From Candidatus Gastranaerophilales bacterium (GTDB taxonomy: Bacteria; Cyanobacteriota; Vampirovibrionia; Gastranaerophilales; Gastranaerophilaceae): 64,000 nucleotides of DNA. This document shows positions 1 through 7,359 of the stretch, one piece after another. The stretch is from the NCBI GenBank assembly GCA_947624975.1, contig CANQMP010000001.1:1-64000 (forward strand). Reading direction: 5' to 3'. Position 1 is the stretch's first letter; each line of letters opens with the position of its first letter. Under the pieces are notes generated by a model that saw only the letters and a program-made list of their open reading frames with translations, searched no databases and was not told where the DNA came from. Made by a program: the position numbers and the translations under genes.

Positions 1-62
1 ATGCAAAAAACCATATTGAATTAGCAGAGAAATTTCGTGAAACATTTAAAAAATACTTATAA
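1..62 (+). CDS. C-terminal end of a gene cut by the window edge
   Basis: The frame starting at base 3 is open from the window edge and ends at the TAA at 60-62, giving a 19-residue tail ending in KFRETFKKYL. A strong terminator follows directly at 66-90, which supports a real gene end. Too little is visible to name a function. The genes to its right are small phage-like genes on the same strand. Confidence 0.55.
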   Translation, partial: AKNHIELAEKFRETFKKYL

Positions 63-65
63 ATC

Positions 66-90
66 GCAGGGGATTATCCCCTGCTTTTTA
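66..90 (+). terminator. Rho-independent terminator
   Basis: GCAGGGG and CCCCTGC form a 7-bp GC-rich stem with a short ATTAT loop, followed by a T-rich tract. It closes the gene ending at 62. Confidence 0.85.
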
Positions 91-142
91 TTAGCCACTT
101 AGGCAATATACAAATTCAAATTTAATAAGATAGGATATAAAA

Positions 143-400
143 ATGGAACGCAAGATTATAATTAAGAATAGACAAAATCACAAAGAACAATTGGAATTAA
201 CTTTTAGCGAATTTAAAATCAAATTTTCCAATGAGCTAAAAACAGCAATTAACACTTACAAAGCTCATGAAGAATCAAAAAATTATCTGCCGGCATTCGT
301 TAAACCGACTCCCGATTATGAACAAGATTTTTATTTTGATATACGTTGGAATTTCAACAATTATGCTCCGACTAATTATTACATTGAACGCATAATTTAA
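143..400 (+). CDS. Hypothetical small protein of a mobile element
   Basis: An 85-residue, lysine- and asparagine-rich protein with no recognised domain. The start follows a weak AGGATAT-type ribosome site at about 8 bases. It is first in a forward series of small genes (143-1897) with short gaps. The stop at 398-400 is immediately followed by a 67-bp leader-like repeat that recurs at 1201. Function unknown; the setting beside a Mu-like early region suggests an accessory phage gene (inference). Confidence 0.55.
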   Translation: MERKIIIKNRQNHKEQLELTFSEFKIKFSNELKTAINTYKAHEESKNYLPAFVKPTPDYEQDFYFDIRWNFNNYAPTNYYIERII

Positions 401-467
401 TTGTGTCCGATTGATACAAAACAAAGCCCAATGACTTTAAAATCACTCTGTTTAGAGTGATTAATGT
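401..467 (+). repeat. 67-bp leader-like repeat, copy A
   Basis: The segment begins TTGTGTCCGA and ends GTGATTAATGT. It matches 1201-1267 at about 53 of 67 positions and is exactly 800 bp away. A perfect 8-bp hairpin lies inside (ATCACTCT at 442-449, AGAGTGAT at 454-461). It sits just upstream of the gene starting at 500, as copy B sits upstream of the gene at 1299, so a shared promoter or RNA leader role is plausible. Confidence 0.7.
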
Positions 468-499
468 CAATGCACATTAAAAAACGAAAGGACAAAATT

Positions 500-724
500 A
501 TGGGTATTATGACAAACGAAAAAGAAGAAAGAAACTACCAAGCATTTATGAAGGAACTTGAAAAGCTGTCTAAAAAATATGGGATCGGCATATCAGGTTG
601 CGGTGTATTTGATTATTGGGATGAAAACGGATTTAAAGAAATTGAATACATAAAAGATTCCTCAAGTGGCGATTTAAGAATTGAAAAACTTGTATTTTCA
701 GACGGTACTTCATTAGGCGATTAA
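500..724 (+). CDS. Hypothetical small acidic protein
   Basis: A 74-residue protein beginning MGIMTNEKEER. The frame is open from 464, but the ATG at 500 is chosen because AAAGGA lies 7 bases upstream. The N-terminal half is helical and charged; the C-terminal half contains IEKLVFSDGTSLGD. No family is recognised. Next gene starts 10 bp downstream after an AAGGAG site, so it is probably co-transcribed. Confidence 0.55.
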   Translation: MGIMTNEKEERNYQAFMKELEKLSKKYGIGISGCGVFDYWDENGFKEIEYIKDSSSGDLRIEKLVFSDGTSLGD

Positions 725-734
725 GGAGCAAACA

Positions 735-962
735 ATGATTGAATTAAACGGTATTTACAAACTAAAACACATCAAAGGATTAATAAGCAACAACACAAAC
801 GATTTTAAAGTTATAGCAATGAGCGAAGATAAACAAATGGTGCAATGCGAAGTCCTAAATGGCGATGATGCCGGAGAACAATATGTTTTTATGACTCAAT
901 GCCTTATTGATCCCGATAAACCTGAAGACATATTCTTTGGCGAAATTATAGAAGTAAAATAA
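735..962 (+). CDS. Hypothetical small protein
   Basis: A 75-residue protein starting MIELNGIYKLKH behind a good AAGGAG ribosome site. Alternating hydrophobic and charged residues (FKVIAMSEDKQMVQCEVL) suggest a small beta-rich fold. No family is recognised. Part of the 143-1897 series of small forward genes. Confidence 0.6.
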   Translation: MIELNGIYKLKHIKGLISNNTNDFKVIAMSEDKQMVQCEVLNGDDAGEQYVFMTQCLIDPDKPEDIFFGEIIEVK

Positions 963-990
963 ATATTCAAATTAAAAAGGAGCAATAAAT

Positions 991-1197
991 ATGACTAACA
1001 AAGAAAAATTATTAAACAACATACGTCAAGCATCGCCTGAACGTGTAAAAAAACATTTAATTGAATTAATTACAGATTTGGTTGAAGAATGCCAAATAAA
1101 AGAAGGAATGGATAACGGTTATATTGATAACGACAATGACATTCCAGTATTAGATTTCTATATCGATAACTTTATGTTCACTAATTTTGCCGAATAA
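991..1197 (+). CDS. Hypothetical small protein
   Basis: A 68-residue protein starting MTNKEKLLNNIRQ, preceded by AAAGGAGC about 9 bases upstream. It is predicted mostly helical and acidic toward the C terminus (DNGYIDNDNDIPVLDFYIDN). It ends right before repeat copy B at 1201. Function unknown. Confidence 0.6.
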   Translation: MTNKEKLLNNIRQASPERVKKHLIELITDLVEECQIKEGMDNGYIDNDNDIPVLDFYIDNFMFTNFAE

Positions 1198-1200
1198 AAT

Positions 1201-1267
1201 TTGTGTCCGAATGATACGAAATAAACTCTAATGACTTTAAATTAATGTCATTCAGAGTGATTAATGT
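1201..1267 (+). repeat. 67-bp leader-like repeat, copy B
   Basis: This is the second copy of the 401-467 segment, upstream of the gene at 1299. The left arm of the hairpin differs from copy A, but a different pairing is available (ATTAAT at 1241-1246 with ATTAAT at 1258-1263, extended by TCA/TGA). A hairpin therefore persists despite sequence change. Confidence 0.7.
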
Positions 1268-1298
1268 GTCTGTAGAGATTATTTGAAAGGATAAAATT

Positions 1299-1658
1299 AT
1301 GAAAAAGATTGAGAAATTAGAACAAGCAAGAAACATTGACAAATGCCTTAAAGATCAAGGCATTAATTCAACTTTCTTTTATGCTTACGAAAAAACATTA
1401 GAAACAACAAATGAAAGCATTAATTTTAGCGATGTGATTTGGGAAGCGGATGTTAAACCTATAATCGAACATTGCAGAGAGTTTGATATTGATTACATTA
1501 CAATTACAAACTGTCAATCAAGAATTGAAGATATATTGGCATTATTTGTAGATAACGGATGTTCGATTCAATTAGCAAAAGTTACAAGCAAATATATTGA
1601 TTTCAAAACAAATAAACCTGAAATAAAAAATGCAATAAAAGTAGTTATAAACAAATAA
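1299..1658 (+). CDS. Hypothetical protein of a mobile element
   Basis: A 119-residue protein starting MKKIEKLEQARNIDK after a GAAAGGA ribosome site. It contains a mixed alpha/beta pattern (FDIDYITITNCQSRIEDILALFVDNGCSIQLAKVT, quoted in part: IEDILALFVDNGCSIQ). The text resembles small phage-encoded proteins of unknown function in Firmicutes and Melainabacteria, but no family is recognised with confidence. Preceded by leader copy B. Confidence 0.6.
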   Translation: MKKIEKLEQARNIDKCLKDQGINSTFFYAYEKTLETTNESINFSDVIWEADVKPIIEHCREFDIDYITITNCQSRIEDILALFVDNGCSIQLAKVTSKYIDFKTNKPEIKNAIKVVINK

Positions 1659-1684
1659 TTAAAACTAACAGAAAGAGGTAAACA

Positions 1685-1897
1685 ATGACGATTGAAAAAG
1701 ACAGAACTATGTTTGGAACTAAAATTTTAAATCAGAAAACAAATGAAATGGGATTACTCATATATACTTGGACAAACAAATTCGCAGACGGAGATATTCC
1801 ATTCGCAACATGTGTTGACCCGAATGGAAAAAGATACAACATTGAAATGGACTCTATAAGACCAACTGAAGATTTGGATGATGATGAATTAAAATAA
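1685..1897 (+). CDS. Hypothetical small protein
   Basis: A 70-residue protein starting MTIEKDRTMFGTKIL after AAAGAGGT. Short beta-strand pattern with an acidic tail (DLDDDELK). It is the last gene of the forward series and converges on the leftward Mor-like gene ending at 1953. Function unknown. Confidence 0.6.
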   Translation: MTIEKDRTMFGTKILNQKTNEMGLLIYTWTNKFADGDIPFATCVDPNGKRYNIEMDSIRPTEDLDDDELK

Positions 1898-1952
1898 AAC
1901 TTCAATGCTTGGAAACATTGAAGTTAAAAGGAGCAGTAATACAAGATTTGGG

Positions 1953-2252
1953 TTAGGGGCGTTGACTTTGTTGTTCATAATGCTTTTTAAGAATTTTATA
2001 AACATATCTTTGTGAAAAATTGCATTCAAGTGCGAGTCGGTTCAATGTATATTTTGTGCCGTCATATTGGCTTATAATGTATCGTTTCTTTACTTCACTA
2101 AAGGCTTTTGTTGGTATGCTGACGGTTAATCCCGGAGTGCAAAAAATTAATGCAAGAGCGGATCTTATCCCTGCACTTTCAGCGATGATTTTTAAGTCAT
2201 CGTTTGGCATATCGTCAGGTTTTATATAATCCATCCATGGTTGGTAATCCAT
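1953..2252 (-). CDS. Mor/C-family transcription activator
   Basis: A 99-residue protein resembling the Mor (middle operon regulator) family of Mu-like phages. The central part carries GIRSALALIF and PGLTVSIPTKAF, and the C terminus a helix-turn-helix (YTLNRLALECNFSQRYVYKILKK) typical of Mor, which binds DNA as a dimer and activates middle or late promoters. It is about 30 residues shorter than Mu Mor. It lies last in the leftward early module (transposase, ATPase, GemA), the expected place for a middle-gene activator. Family call good; the target promoter is not identified. Confidence 0.75.
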   Translation of the reverse strand: MDYQPWMDYIKPDDMPNDDLKIIAESAGIRSALALIFCTPGLTVSIPTKAFSEVKKRYIISQYDGTKYTLNRLALECNFSQRYVYKILKKHYEQQSQRP

Positions 2253-2334
2253 ATTCTCCTCTTTTAATTGGTCTCGTCAGTTAGAGCATCACTCTAAGAC
2301 GGTCAGCTTGCACCGATAGCCGACCGTTTCGACC

Positions 2335-2667
2335 TTAAACAGCCATAGCCATTTCTTTATGCGATGGGGTAAGCATATCTTCCAAGTCATTTTGCAATTT
2401 TGATAAAATCGCAATTTGTCCTTCAAGAACTTTGCAAGCCATTTTTCGTTCGTATTTTCCGCTCCAATTTTCTTCTTCAAGAGCAACGTCAGCATATCTG
2501 AGTTTTGCATCTTTTAGTTCGTCTTCAAGCACATACATTTGATTTTTGATAAGACCCATAATTGCACATTCGTTGTGTTTTTCAGAGTCTTCGGATACCT
2601 TTCCGAAAAATTGGGTTTCCATCATTGAAGGTACTGATTCCATTGTTTTTTCATTTGTTGAATTCAT
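2335..2667 (-). CDS. Coiled-coil protein of the Mu-like early region
   Basis: A 110-residue protein with a long amphipathic stretch (about residues 45-100, MYVLEDELKDAKLRYADVAL then QIAILSKLQNDLEDML). It is preceded by AAAGGAG at a good distance. Its position between GemA and Mor is where Mu-like phages keep Gam and small accessory genes, but I do not see a clear Gam signature. Function unknown; coiled coil inferred from heptad-like spacing. Confidence 0.6.
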   Translation of the reverse strand: MNSTNEKTMESVPSMMETQFFGKVSEDSEKHNECAIMGLIKNQMYVLEDELKDAKLRYADVALEEENWSGKYERKMACKVLEGQIAILSKLQNDLEDMLTPSHKEMAMAV

Positions 2668-2694
2668 TTGTTTTCTCCTTTATTTTTTTGCTAC

Positions 2695-3180
2695 TCAAAG
2701 TGTGGCCGCACTTTTTTTTAAATTCTTTTTTATTCCTTTTATCCCCTGAATTACTTTTGTCGCTTTGGATTTTGTAAGGAACATAATGTCGTCAATTTTA
2801 AATTTAGATTTTAAAAATTTTCTAAGAGATTTTTTGGCGAATTTATCGTCATCAAAATAACAAACCTCACGCCACATTGCCTCAATCATTCTTAATTGAG
2901 CACTTGTAGCCATATCTTTATCTCTGTTTAAACCTTCGTATTTTTTAGGGTGTTTTTGCCATTTATTTAGAGCAACTGCTTTGTCTTCAAGAATTTCTAA
3001 AAAAATAACCGCTTCTGTATAAGTCAAATTTTTAGAACTTTGAACACCAAAACTCATAAGCATTTCACGATATAATTCATCGTCTAAGCCAAGTATGCTT
3101 TTTAGATAATGTATTTTTTTAATCTGTGATAGAGTAGCAATATTGCTCTTCGAAGTCTTGTTTTTGTAATTCTCTGCCAT
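2695..3180 (-). CDS. Mu gp16-like GemA regulator (DUF1018)
   Basis: A 161-residue protein matching the GemA/gp16 family of Mu-like phages: an N-terminal IKKIHYLKSILGLDDELYR motif, a central SSKNLTYTEAVIFLEIL motif, and a C-terminal domain with the ATSAQLRMIEAMWREV helix common in this family. In Mu the protein affects host gene expression and DNA supercoiling; its role here is inferred. It is encoded between the MuB-like ATPase and the coiled-coil gene, all leftward. A small membrane-protein frame overlaps its start. Confidence 0.8.
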   Translation of the reverse strand: MAENYKNKTSKSNIATLSQIKKIHYLKSILGLDDELYREMLMSFGVQSSKNLTYTEAVIFLEILEDKAVALNKWQKHPKKYEGLNRDKDMATSAQLRMIEAMWREVCYFDDDKFAKKSLRKFLKSKFKIDDIMFLTKSKATKVIQGIKGIKKNLKKSAATL

Positions 3181-3277
3181 GTTTTATTCCTAATTGCACT
3201 CCCAAAATAAAAATGGCAAGAGCTATTAAAAATATGTGAAACAAAGTGTCGGGTCGGAATTTCTTACCTCGATTCAT
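3119..3277 (-). CDS. Small single-span membrane protein overlapping gemA
   Basis: A 52-residue frame beginning MNRGKKFRPDTLFHIF with a good AAGGAG site 9 bases upstream. A clear hydrophobic span follows (FHIFLIALAIFILGVQLG, about residues 13-30), with a positively charged N terminus. It fills the otherwise empty gap between the MuB-like and GemA genes and runs 62 bp into gemA in another frame. It could be a phage accessory membrane protein. Not recognised. Confidence 0.5.
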   Translation of the reverse strand: MNRGKKFRPDTLFHIFLIALAIFILGVQLGIKHGRELQKQDFEEQYCYSITD

Positions 3278-3289
3278 TCTAATAACTCC

Positions 3290-4168
3290 TTATGCCATTA
3301 ATAATTTGGAAGTTTTTTTAATCACAGCACCATCGACCTCAGCCTTGCCATTAAAACGTGCAATGCTGATGCTGTGGGTAATCAAGTGTTCTAACTTTCT
3401 TGTGTTTCCGTCAGAATACATAAGATAAGTTTCTGCCAACGCAGGGTTTTGTCCTGTTAATTCAAGAATTTTAATTACATCTTGAATGAGTAATTTATCT
3501 AAAAATTTGTGGTATTTTACTCTTGAATAAAGCTGATCATATTGATTATTAAAGCCTCTCAGATTTTCAAAAAGAATATGTCTGCCGACTAAAAGCACAC
3601 CGACACCCGTTTTATCGTGTATTCTGCGAGTAATTTCCAAAGCTCTGTAAGGAAGATTTTCAGCTTCGTCAATAATAAGAAGTCTGCCTGAATTATTTAA
3701 TTTATTTACAACCTCTCCCATCAAATCGTAAACAGAGCCTTTTCCTGAAAGTCCAAGTCTTTTGTGAATTTCAAGAAGTAATGATTTTGCGGTGTAGCCT
3801 GAATCGCTTTCAATAAGAATTGAATCTAAATATTGCTTTGTATATTCTTTTACAGCTACGGTTTTACCGAGTCCTGCTTTGCCGGCACAAACTCCTATTT
3901 TGCCTTTTGTGTGGCACAGTCTGCCTATTTCAAATATGTATTTTAAAATTGAAATATCCGCAATCGGTAATTCTTCATTGTCTGTGCGTTCTTTTTCTCT
4001 TTGAATAAAATTGTTGATTTTATCCGTAATTTTATCAATCTTGCCGTTATAATTCCCGTTCATCCACATACTGATTGTAGATTTGGCAATGCCTGTTGCG
4101 GTTGAAATATGTGCAATTGAATAATTATTGCGTTGCATTAATTCACGCAATTGAGTTTTAATATCCAT
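3290..4168 (-). CDS. MuB-like AAA+ ATPase with N-terminal HTH
   Basis: A 292-residue transposition ATPase. Residues about 1-60 form a helix-turn-helix (IAHISTATGIAKSTISMWMN) as in Mu B; the AAA+ core has Walker A CAGKAGLGKTVAV and Walker B LLIIDEAENLPY, plus a sensor arginine region (GNTRKLEHLI). MuB proteins bind DNA with ATP, select the target and activate the transposase. It overlaps the end of the MuA-like gene by 11 bp, indicating translational coupling. Length is close to Mu B (312 residues). Confident family call. Confidence 0.85.
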   Translation of the reverse strand: MDIKTQLRELMQRNNYSIAHISTATGIAKSTISMWMNGNYNGKIDKITDKINNFIQREKERTDNEELPIADISILKYIFEIGRLCHTKGKIGVCAGKAGLGKTVAVKEYTKQYLDSILIESDSGYTAKSLLLEIHKRLGLSGKGSVYDLMGEVVNKLNNSGRLLIIDEAENLPYRALEITRRIHDKTGVGVLLVGRHILFENLRGFNNQYDQLYSRVKYHKFLDKLLIQDVIKILELTGQNPALAETYLMYSDGNTRKLEHLITHSISIARFNGKAEVDGAVIKKTSKLLMA

Positions 4169-6116
4169 TAACAGCTCCTTTCAACTCATCCTCAAGAATT
4201 TTATCCGTTTCAAACAAATACAAAGATTCTTCTTTTTTATCTGTAATCTCATTAATAAACGGGGATAAGTCTTGTTTATATATTGCTTCCATTTCTTTAC
4301 TTTTACGGATAGCTTTATCCATATTAGTGTTGGCAATTCTTGAAATACGAGGTTTATTTTCTTTTTCTACCGAAGCAAAAGCGGCTTTGTAATTTTCGCA
4401 TTTTTCTTCAATACTAATTTCTCTTGTGTGTTTTATATATGATTTGGCAATTTTCAAATTGCGTTTTTTAATTGCCATAGCCTCTTTGAATTCTTCTTTT
4501 GAAATTTTATCTGCGTGAAGTGCAGCAACAGCTCTGACGGCTTTAACTTTTCCTATAAATTCATCGTTATCGGAATTAAATGCCCAAGCTTCTTTGTAAT
4601 TTTGAATATCTCTTCTCAGATAAACTTTTAATCCTGTTTTCGAGCTCATCCAATCAGCCCAATAAGTAATTCCGAGTTGATTGTCTTTGATGCCGTTTCT
4701 TCCGATAGTGAAGTTTTTTGATGTTCTCATACAGAATAGCTTTAGAGCATCTTTTGAAGGTTTAATTATTTCTTTGCATTCTGCATTAAACATATCATTA
4801 GGGGATTGCCCCATGTGATTTTTACCTTTAGAAGGTCTTTTATTTAATATATTAATTACAAAATCATCAAATACTTGTTTGAATCTTTCAAAAGGCAGGA
4901 TTTTACCTTTTTTAATTTCATCTGATAATTTTTCAGGTCTTTCAACAACATTTCCGCCTCTATAACCAAGAGTATGTTTAGAAAGCAAATCCTTTATAAC
5001 CAAGAAATCTCTTTCAATTGGTTTTGTTTGAGCATTATACGGAAGAGCAAAATTAACTTCAACATTTAATTCGCCAAGCATAGAAACCGTTTTTGTTTCA
5101 TTGGTTTCTATTTTAAATTTTTTTCTTCCTCCTGCGAAATCTTTTGAACGATAATCTTTACCGTTATCAATAATTACATCTTTAGGCAAGCCAAAAGACT
5201 CTGCCGCATAATAAAAACTTTGAAAAATGTGATCTGAATTAGGATGTCCCGTTTGTAAAATCCAGCCGAGCCATTTGCCTGATTTATAATCTCGCCAAGC
5301 AGTAACCCAAGGAAATACGACATTACCGTCTTGTGTCATACAAGCAATATCAATTTGTGCGTGATCGGATACCCAAACCTCGCCGCAAGCTATATTTGAA
5401 TAATCACGTTCAATATAGCCGCCGTATTTCCGATTCCAAGCCGACTGACCATATCTTGCAAGATAAATGCTTTGTTCGGGAACTTCGTGTTTTAATCTGC
5501 GTTGAAATGAAGTACAGCTTGGGAAATTTTCTTTTTCGATCCCGGATAAAGTTTTTGCATAACCCAATGTTTGAAACCAACAAGAACGCAAAGAAGGAGC
5601 ACCCTCAACCAAATAAATATTTTTAAAATAATCAAAGTAAAAATCAGGAACTGTTGATTTGCTTGAATTTTTCCCATAGCGAGAAAGCAAACCAATTGCT
5701 CCTTCTCTGAAATATCTTCTTCGCATTTTTATAACAGACGGATAGCTTGTCATTACATCGGGATGAGAATCATTCCAAGATTTGATGTAATCAGATAATT
5801 CTTCGCCTTTTAAACCTTTCGATTTTTTTAAAAACGGAAGATATTTTTCAACTTGTATTTTTGCCCATGTTGGAGCATCAGCATAACTTTCATCGTTTGA
5901 AATAGTTCCTAAATATTTATTTTTTGCGTATTGGGGAAGCGATTCAAAATATACAAAATAATTTAATTTTTTTCCGCATCGTTCAATTTTAAAATCAAAT
6001 TTACCCAATCGGCAATGCTCTTTAACGGTTTTTTCTTGTAAATTCAGGACTTTACTTGCTTCCGCAAGAGAAACCCACGCAGGAATATTTAGTTTATCTT
6101 GCGTTAAATCATCCAT
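4158..6116 (-). CDS. MuA-like DDE transposase
   Basis: A 652-residue transposase, close to Mu A (663 residues). The N terminus (residues about 13-60) holds a Mu-type winged-helix end-binding domain (WVSLAEASKVLNLQEKTVKE). The rve catalytic core has the acidic triad in GEVWVSDHAQID, KDVIIDNGKDY and QTKPIERDF, and the C-terminal beta-barrel and ATPase-contact region follow. It would cut and join element ends as a multimer with the MuB-like partner encoded just downstream. It overlaps the small HTH gene upstream by 8 bp. Confidence 0.88.
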   Translation of the reverse strand: MDDLTQDKLNIPAWVSLAEASKVLNLQEKTVKEHCRLGKFDFKIERCGKKLNYFVYFESLPQYAKNKYLGTISNDESYADAPTWAKIQVEKYLPFLKKSKGLKGEELSDYIKSWNDSHPDVMTSYPSVIKMRRRYFREGAIGLLSRYGKNSSKSTVPDFYFDYFKNIYLVEGAPSLRSCWFQTLGYAKTLSGIEKENFPSCTSFQRRLKHEVPEQSIYLARYGQSAWNRKYGGYIERDYSNIACGEVWVSDHAQIDIACMTQDGNVVFPWVTAWRDYKSGKWLGWILQTGHPNSDHIFQSFYYAAESFGLPKDVIIDNGKDYRSKDFAGGRKKFKIETNETKTVSMLGELNVEVNFALPYNAQTKPIERDFLVIKDLLSKHTLGYRGGNVVERPEKLSDEIKKGKILPFERFKQVFDDFVINILNKRPSKGKNHMGQSPNDMFNAECKEIIKPSKDALKLFCMRTSKNFTIGRNGIKDNQLGITYWADWMSSKTGLKVYLRRDIQNYKEAWAFNSDNDEFIGKVKAVRAVAALHADKISKEEFKEAMAIKKRNLKIAKSYIKHTREISIEEKCENYKAAFASVEKENKPRISRIANTNMDKAIRKSKEMEAIYKQDLSPFINEITDKKEESLYLFETDKILEDELKGAVNGY

Positions 6117-6324
6117 TAATCGAGTAGTCCTTTATTTTAATCCCGAATAATTTTTCAATAATATAAATATCTATTTCGGGACAATCACGTTCACCACTTA
6201 AATGGCGGCTAATAACACTTTTAGAAATGTGTAAACCGGACTCTATCTCTTTGGATTTCAAGTCTAACAGAGATACAATCATTTTAATTACGAATTTTTT
6301 TTGGCAGTAAGCACAATATTGCAT
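6109..6324 (-). CDS. Small HTH regulator (Ner/XRE-like)
   Basis: A 71-residue DNA-binding protein; the ATG at 6324 is preferred to the TTG at 6333 because AGAGGA lies about 10 bases upstream of it. The motif LKSKEIESGLHISKSVISRHLSG is a helix-turn-helix with recognition helix SKSVISRHLSG. It is first in the leftward transposition operon and faces a perfect inverted repeat at 6341-6369, so autoregulation or repression of the early operon (Ner-like) is a reasonable inference. Confidence 0.7.
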   Translation of the reverse strand: MQYCAYCQKKFVIKMIVSLLDLKSKEIESGLHISKSVISRHLSGERDCPEIDIYIIEKLFGIKIKDYSING

Positions 6325-6340
6325 AATTAACAATTCCTCT

Positions 6341-6369
6341 CTTGATATAGTTAAGTGACCTATATCAAG
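6341..6369. promoter_or_regulatory. Operator-like perfect inverted repeat
   Basis: CTTGATATAG (6341-6350) and CTATATCAAG (6360-6369) are exact reverse complements separated by 9 bp. The dyad lies just upstream of the HTH gene and transposase operon, so it is a likely binding site for that regulator or an element repressor. Confidence 0.6.
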
Positions 6370-6371
6370 CA

Positions 6372-6681
6372 GTAGTACTTTTTTAAAAATTATCTATTAG
6401 CCGACTCGGTAGTATTTTTGCACAGCAAAGCCAACCCAACTGGGCGGTATCATTAGCTGAACACAATGTCTACGAACCTATAATTCAATTATATTTATAT
6501 GAAACAAATTTAAAAGGTGGCAAAAAACTTTGTCGGGGAAAATTCCCCGATTAAAAAATCGCAATTCAAATTATAATAAGAAAAATAAAAATGATAAAAT
6601 TTAAAGAAATTAGTTTATAACTCAAACAACATAAGCGAAAGAGGTATATAAAAAAATCGGGGAAAAGTTTATTAAGAAATG
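6372..6681. other. Gene-free spacer between the two transposase modules
   Basis: Roughly 310 AT-rich bases without a convincing frame. It contains the GGGGAAAATTCCCC hairpin at 6534-6549 and AATCGGGGAAAAGTTT at 6655-6670, both of which have counterparts near 10638-10758. The promoter of the leftward Mu-like operon presumably lies in its left part. Confidence 0.5.
6522..6549 (-). terminator. Hairpin, possible terminator of the 225-residue gene
   Basis: On the minus strand CGGGGAATTTTCCCCG is followed by ACAAAGTTTTTTG, a plausible intrinsic terminator downstream of the leftward gene ending at 6682. A near-identical hairpin is at 10638-10653, so an element-end role is an alternative. Confidence 0.5.
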
Positions 6682-7359
6682 TTAAGAAAACATAATCTTA
6701 TTTAACGAAATATACCTTTCGTTAAACTCTTTGCCCCACTTCCATATTTCTTCAGCTAAATGTAAATGGAATTTATAAGCAAATGATTTGCTTAAAACCT
6801 TTCTGTAACTTCTTAAATAAATATTTTTAATTTCAAGACGTTCTTCTTCTCTATGTTTTCGAGCATCTTTTGAAACCAAGTATTTTTCAGATACATATAA
6901 TTTCCCATTATATAAATAAAGATAAACCTTTGTATTCATATAAACTCGCTCTTGTGGCATTTTGGGAGTTTTTTCAAAATGCTCCAATAGCTCTTTTAGT
7001 TGTCTTTCGTAAATTATCATTCTAAAACAGTTATAAAATTTGTCTAAAGTGTGTTTTGTCAGTCTGAATAAATCAATCATTTTTAAAACTTCAATATCAC
7101 AACAAAACCCTTTTAAAATATAGTCTATTTCTTCTTTAGAGTGAAACTGAAAGCATAAAGGCAAATTCCCGAATTTTCTTTTTGCACTACAAATTTTATT
7201 GTAATAATATATATTACCTTTTTGAATAACCTTATTTTCATTTTTTAATTCGGTTAAAATTGGAACTAATTTTTCTGTTTCAATTTCTGAAATTGTTTCT
7301 ATCTCATCCAATGAGAACTTATCCAACCTTTTGCAAAGACGTAATATTCGATCTTTCAT
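6682..7359 (-). CDS. Winged-helix-like third protein of a transposition module
   Basis: A 225-residue basic protein. The first 60 residues look like a winged helix (FSLDEIETISEIETEKLVPILTELKNENKVIQ in part: EKLVPILTELKNENKV with a following GNIYYYNK wing). The rest is helical and lysine/arginine-rich with no recognised motif. It overlaps the ATPase gene by 41 bp and is the last gene of the transposase-ATPase-X operon. By position it could be a target-selection or accessory factor analogous to TniQ, but no TniQ zinc motif is visible. Confidence 0.6.
   Translation of the reverse strand: MKDRILRLCKRLDKFSLDEIETISEIETEKLVPILTELKNENKVIQKGNIYYYNKICSAKRKFGNLPLCFQFHSKEEIDYILKGFCCDIEVLKMIDLFRLTKHTLDKFYNCFRMIIYERQLKELLEHFEKTPKMPQERVYMNTKVYLYLYNGKLYVSEKYLVSKDARKHREEERLEIKNIYLRSYRKVLSKSFAYKFHLHLAEEIWKWGKEFNERYISLNKIMFS

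Noticed and set aside
2289-2510. 73-residue leftward frame
   Set aside because: Shadow in another frame of the 2335-2667 gene; no separate ribosome site.
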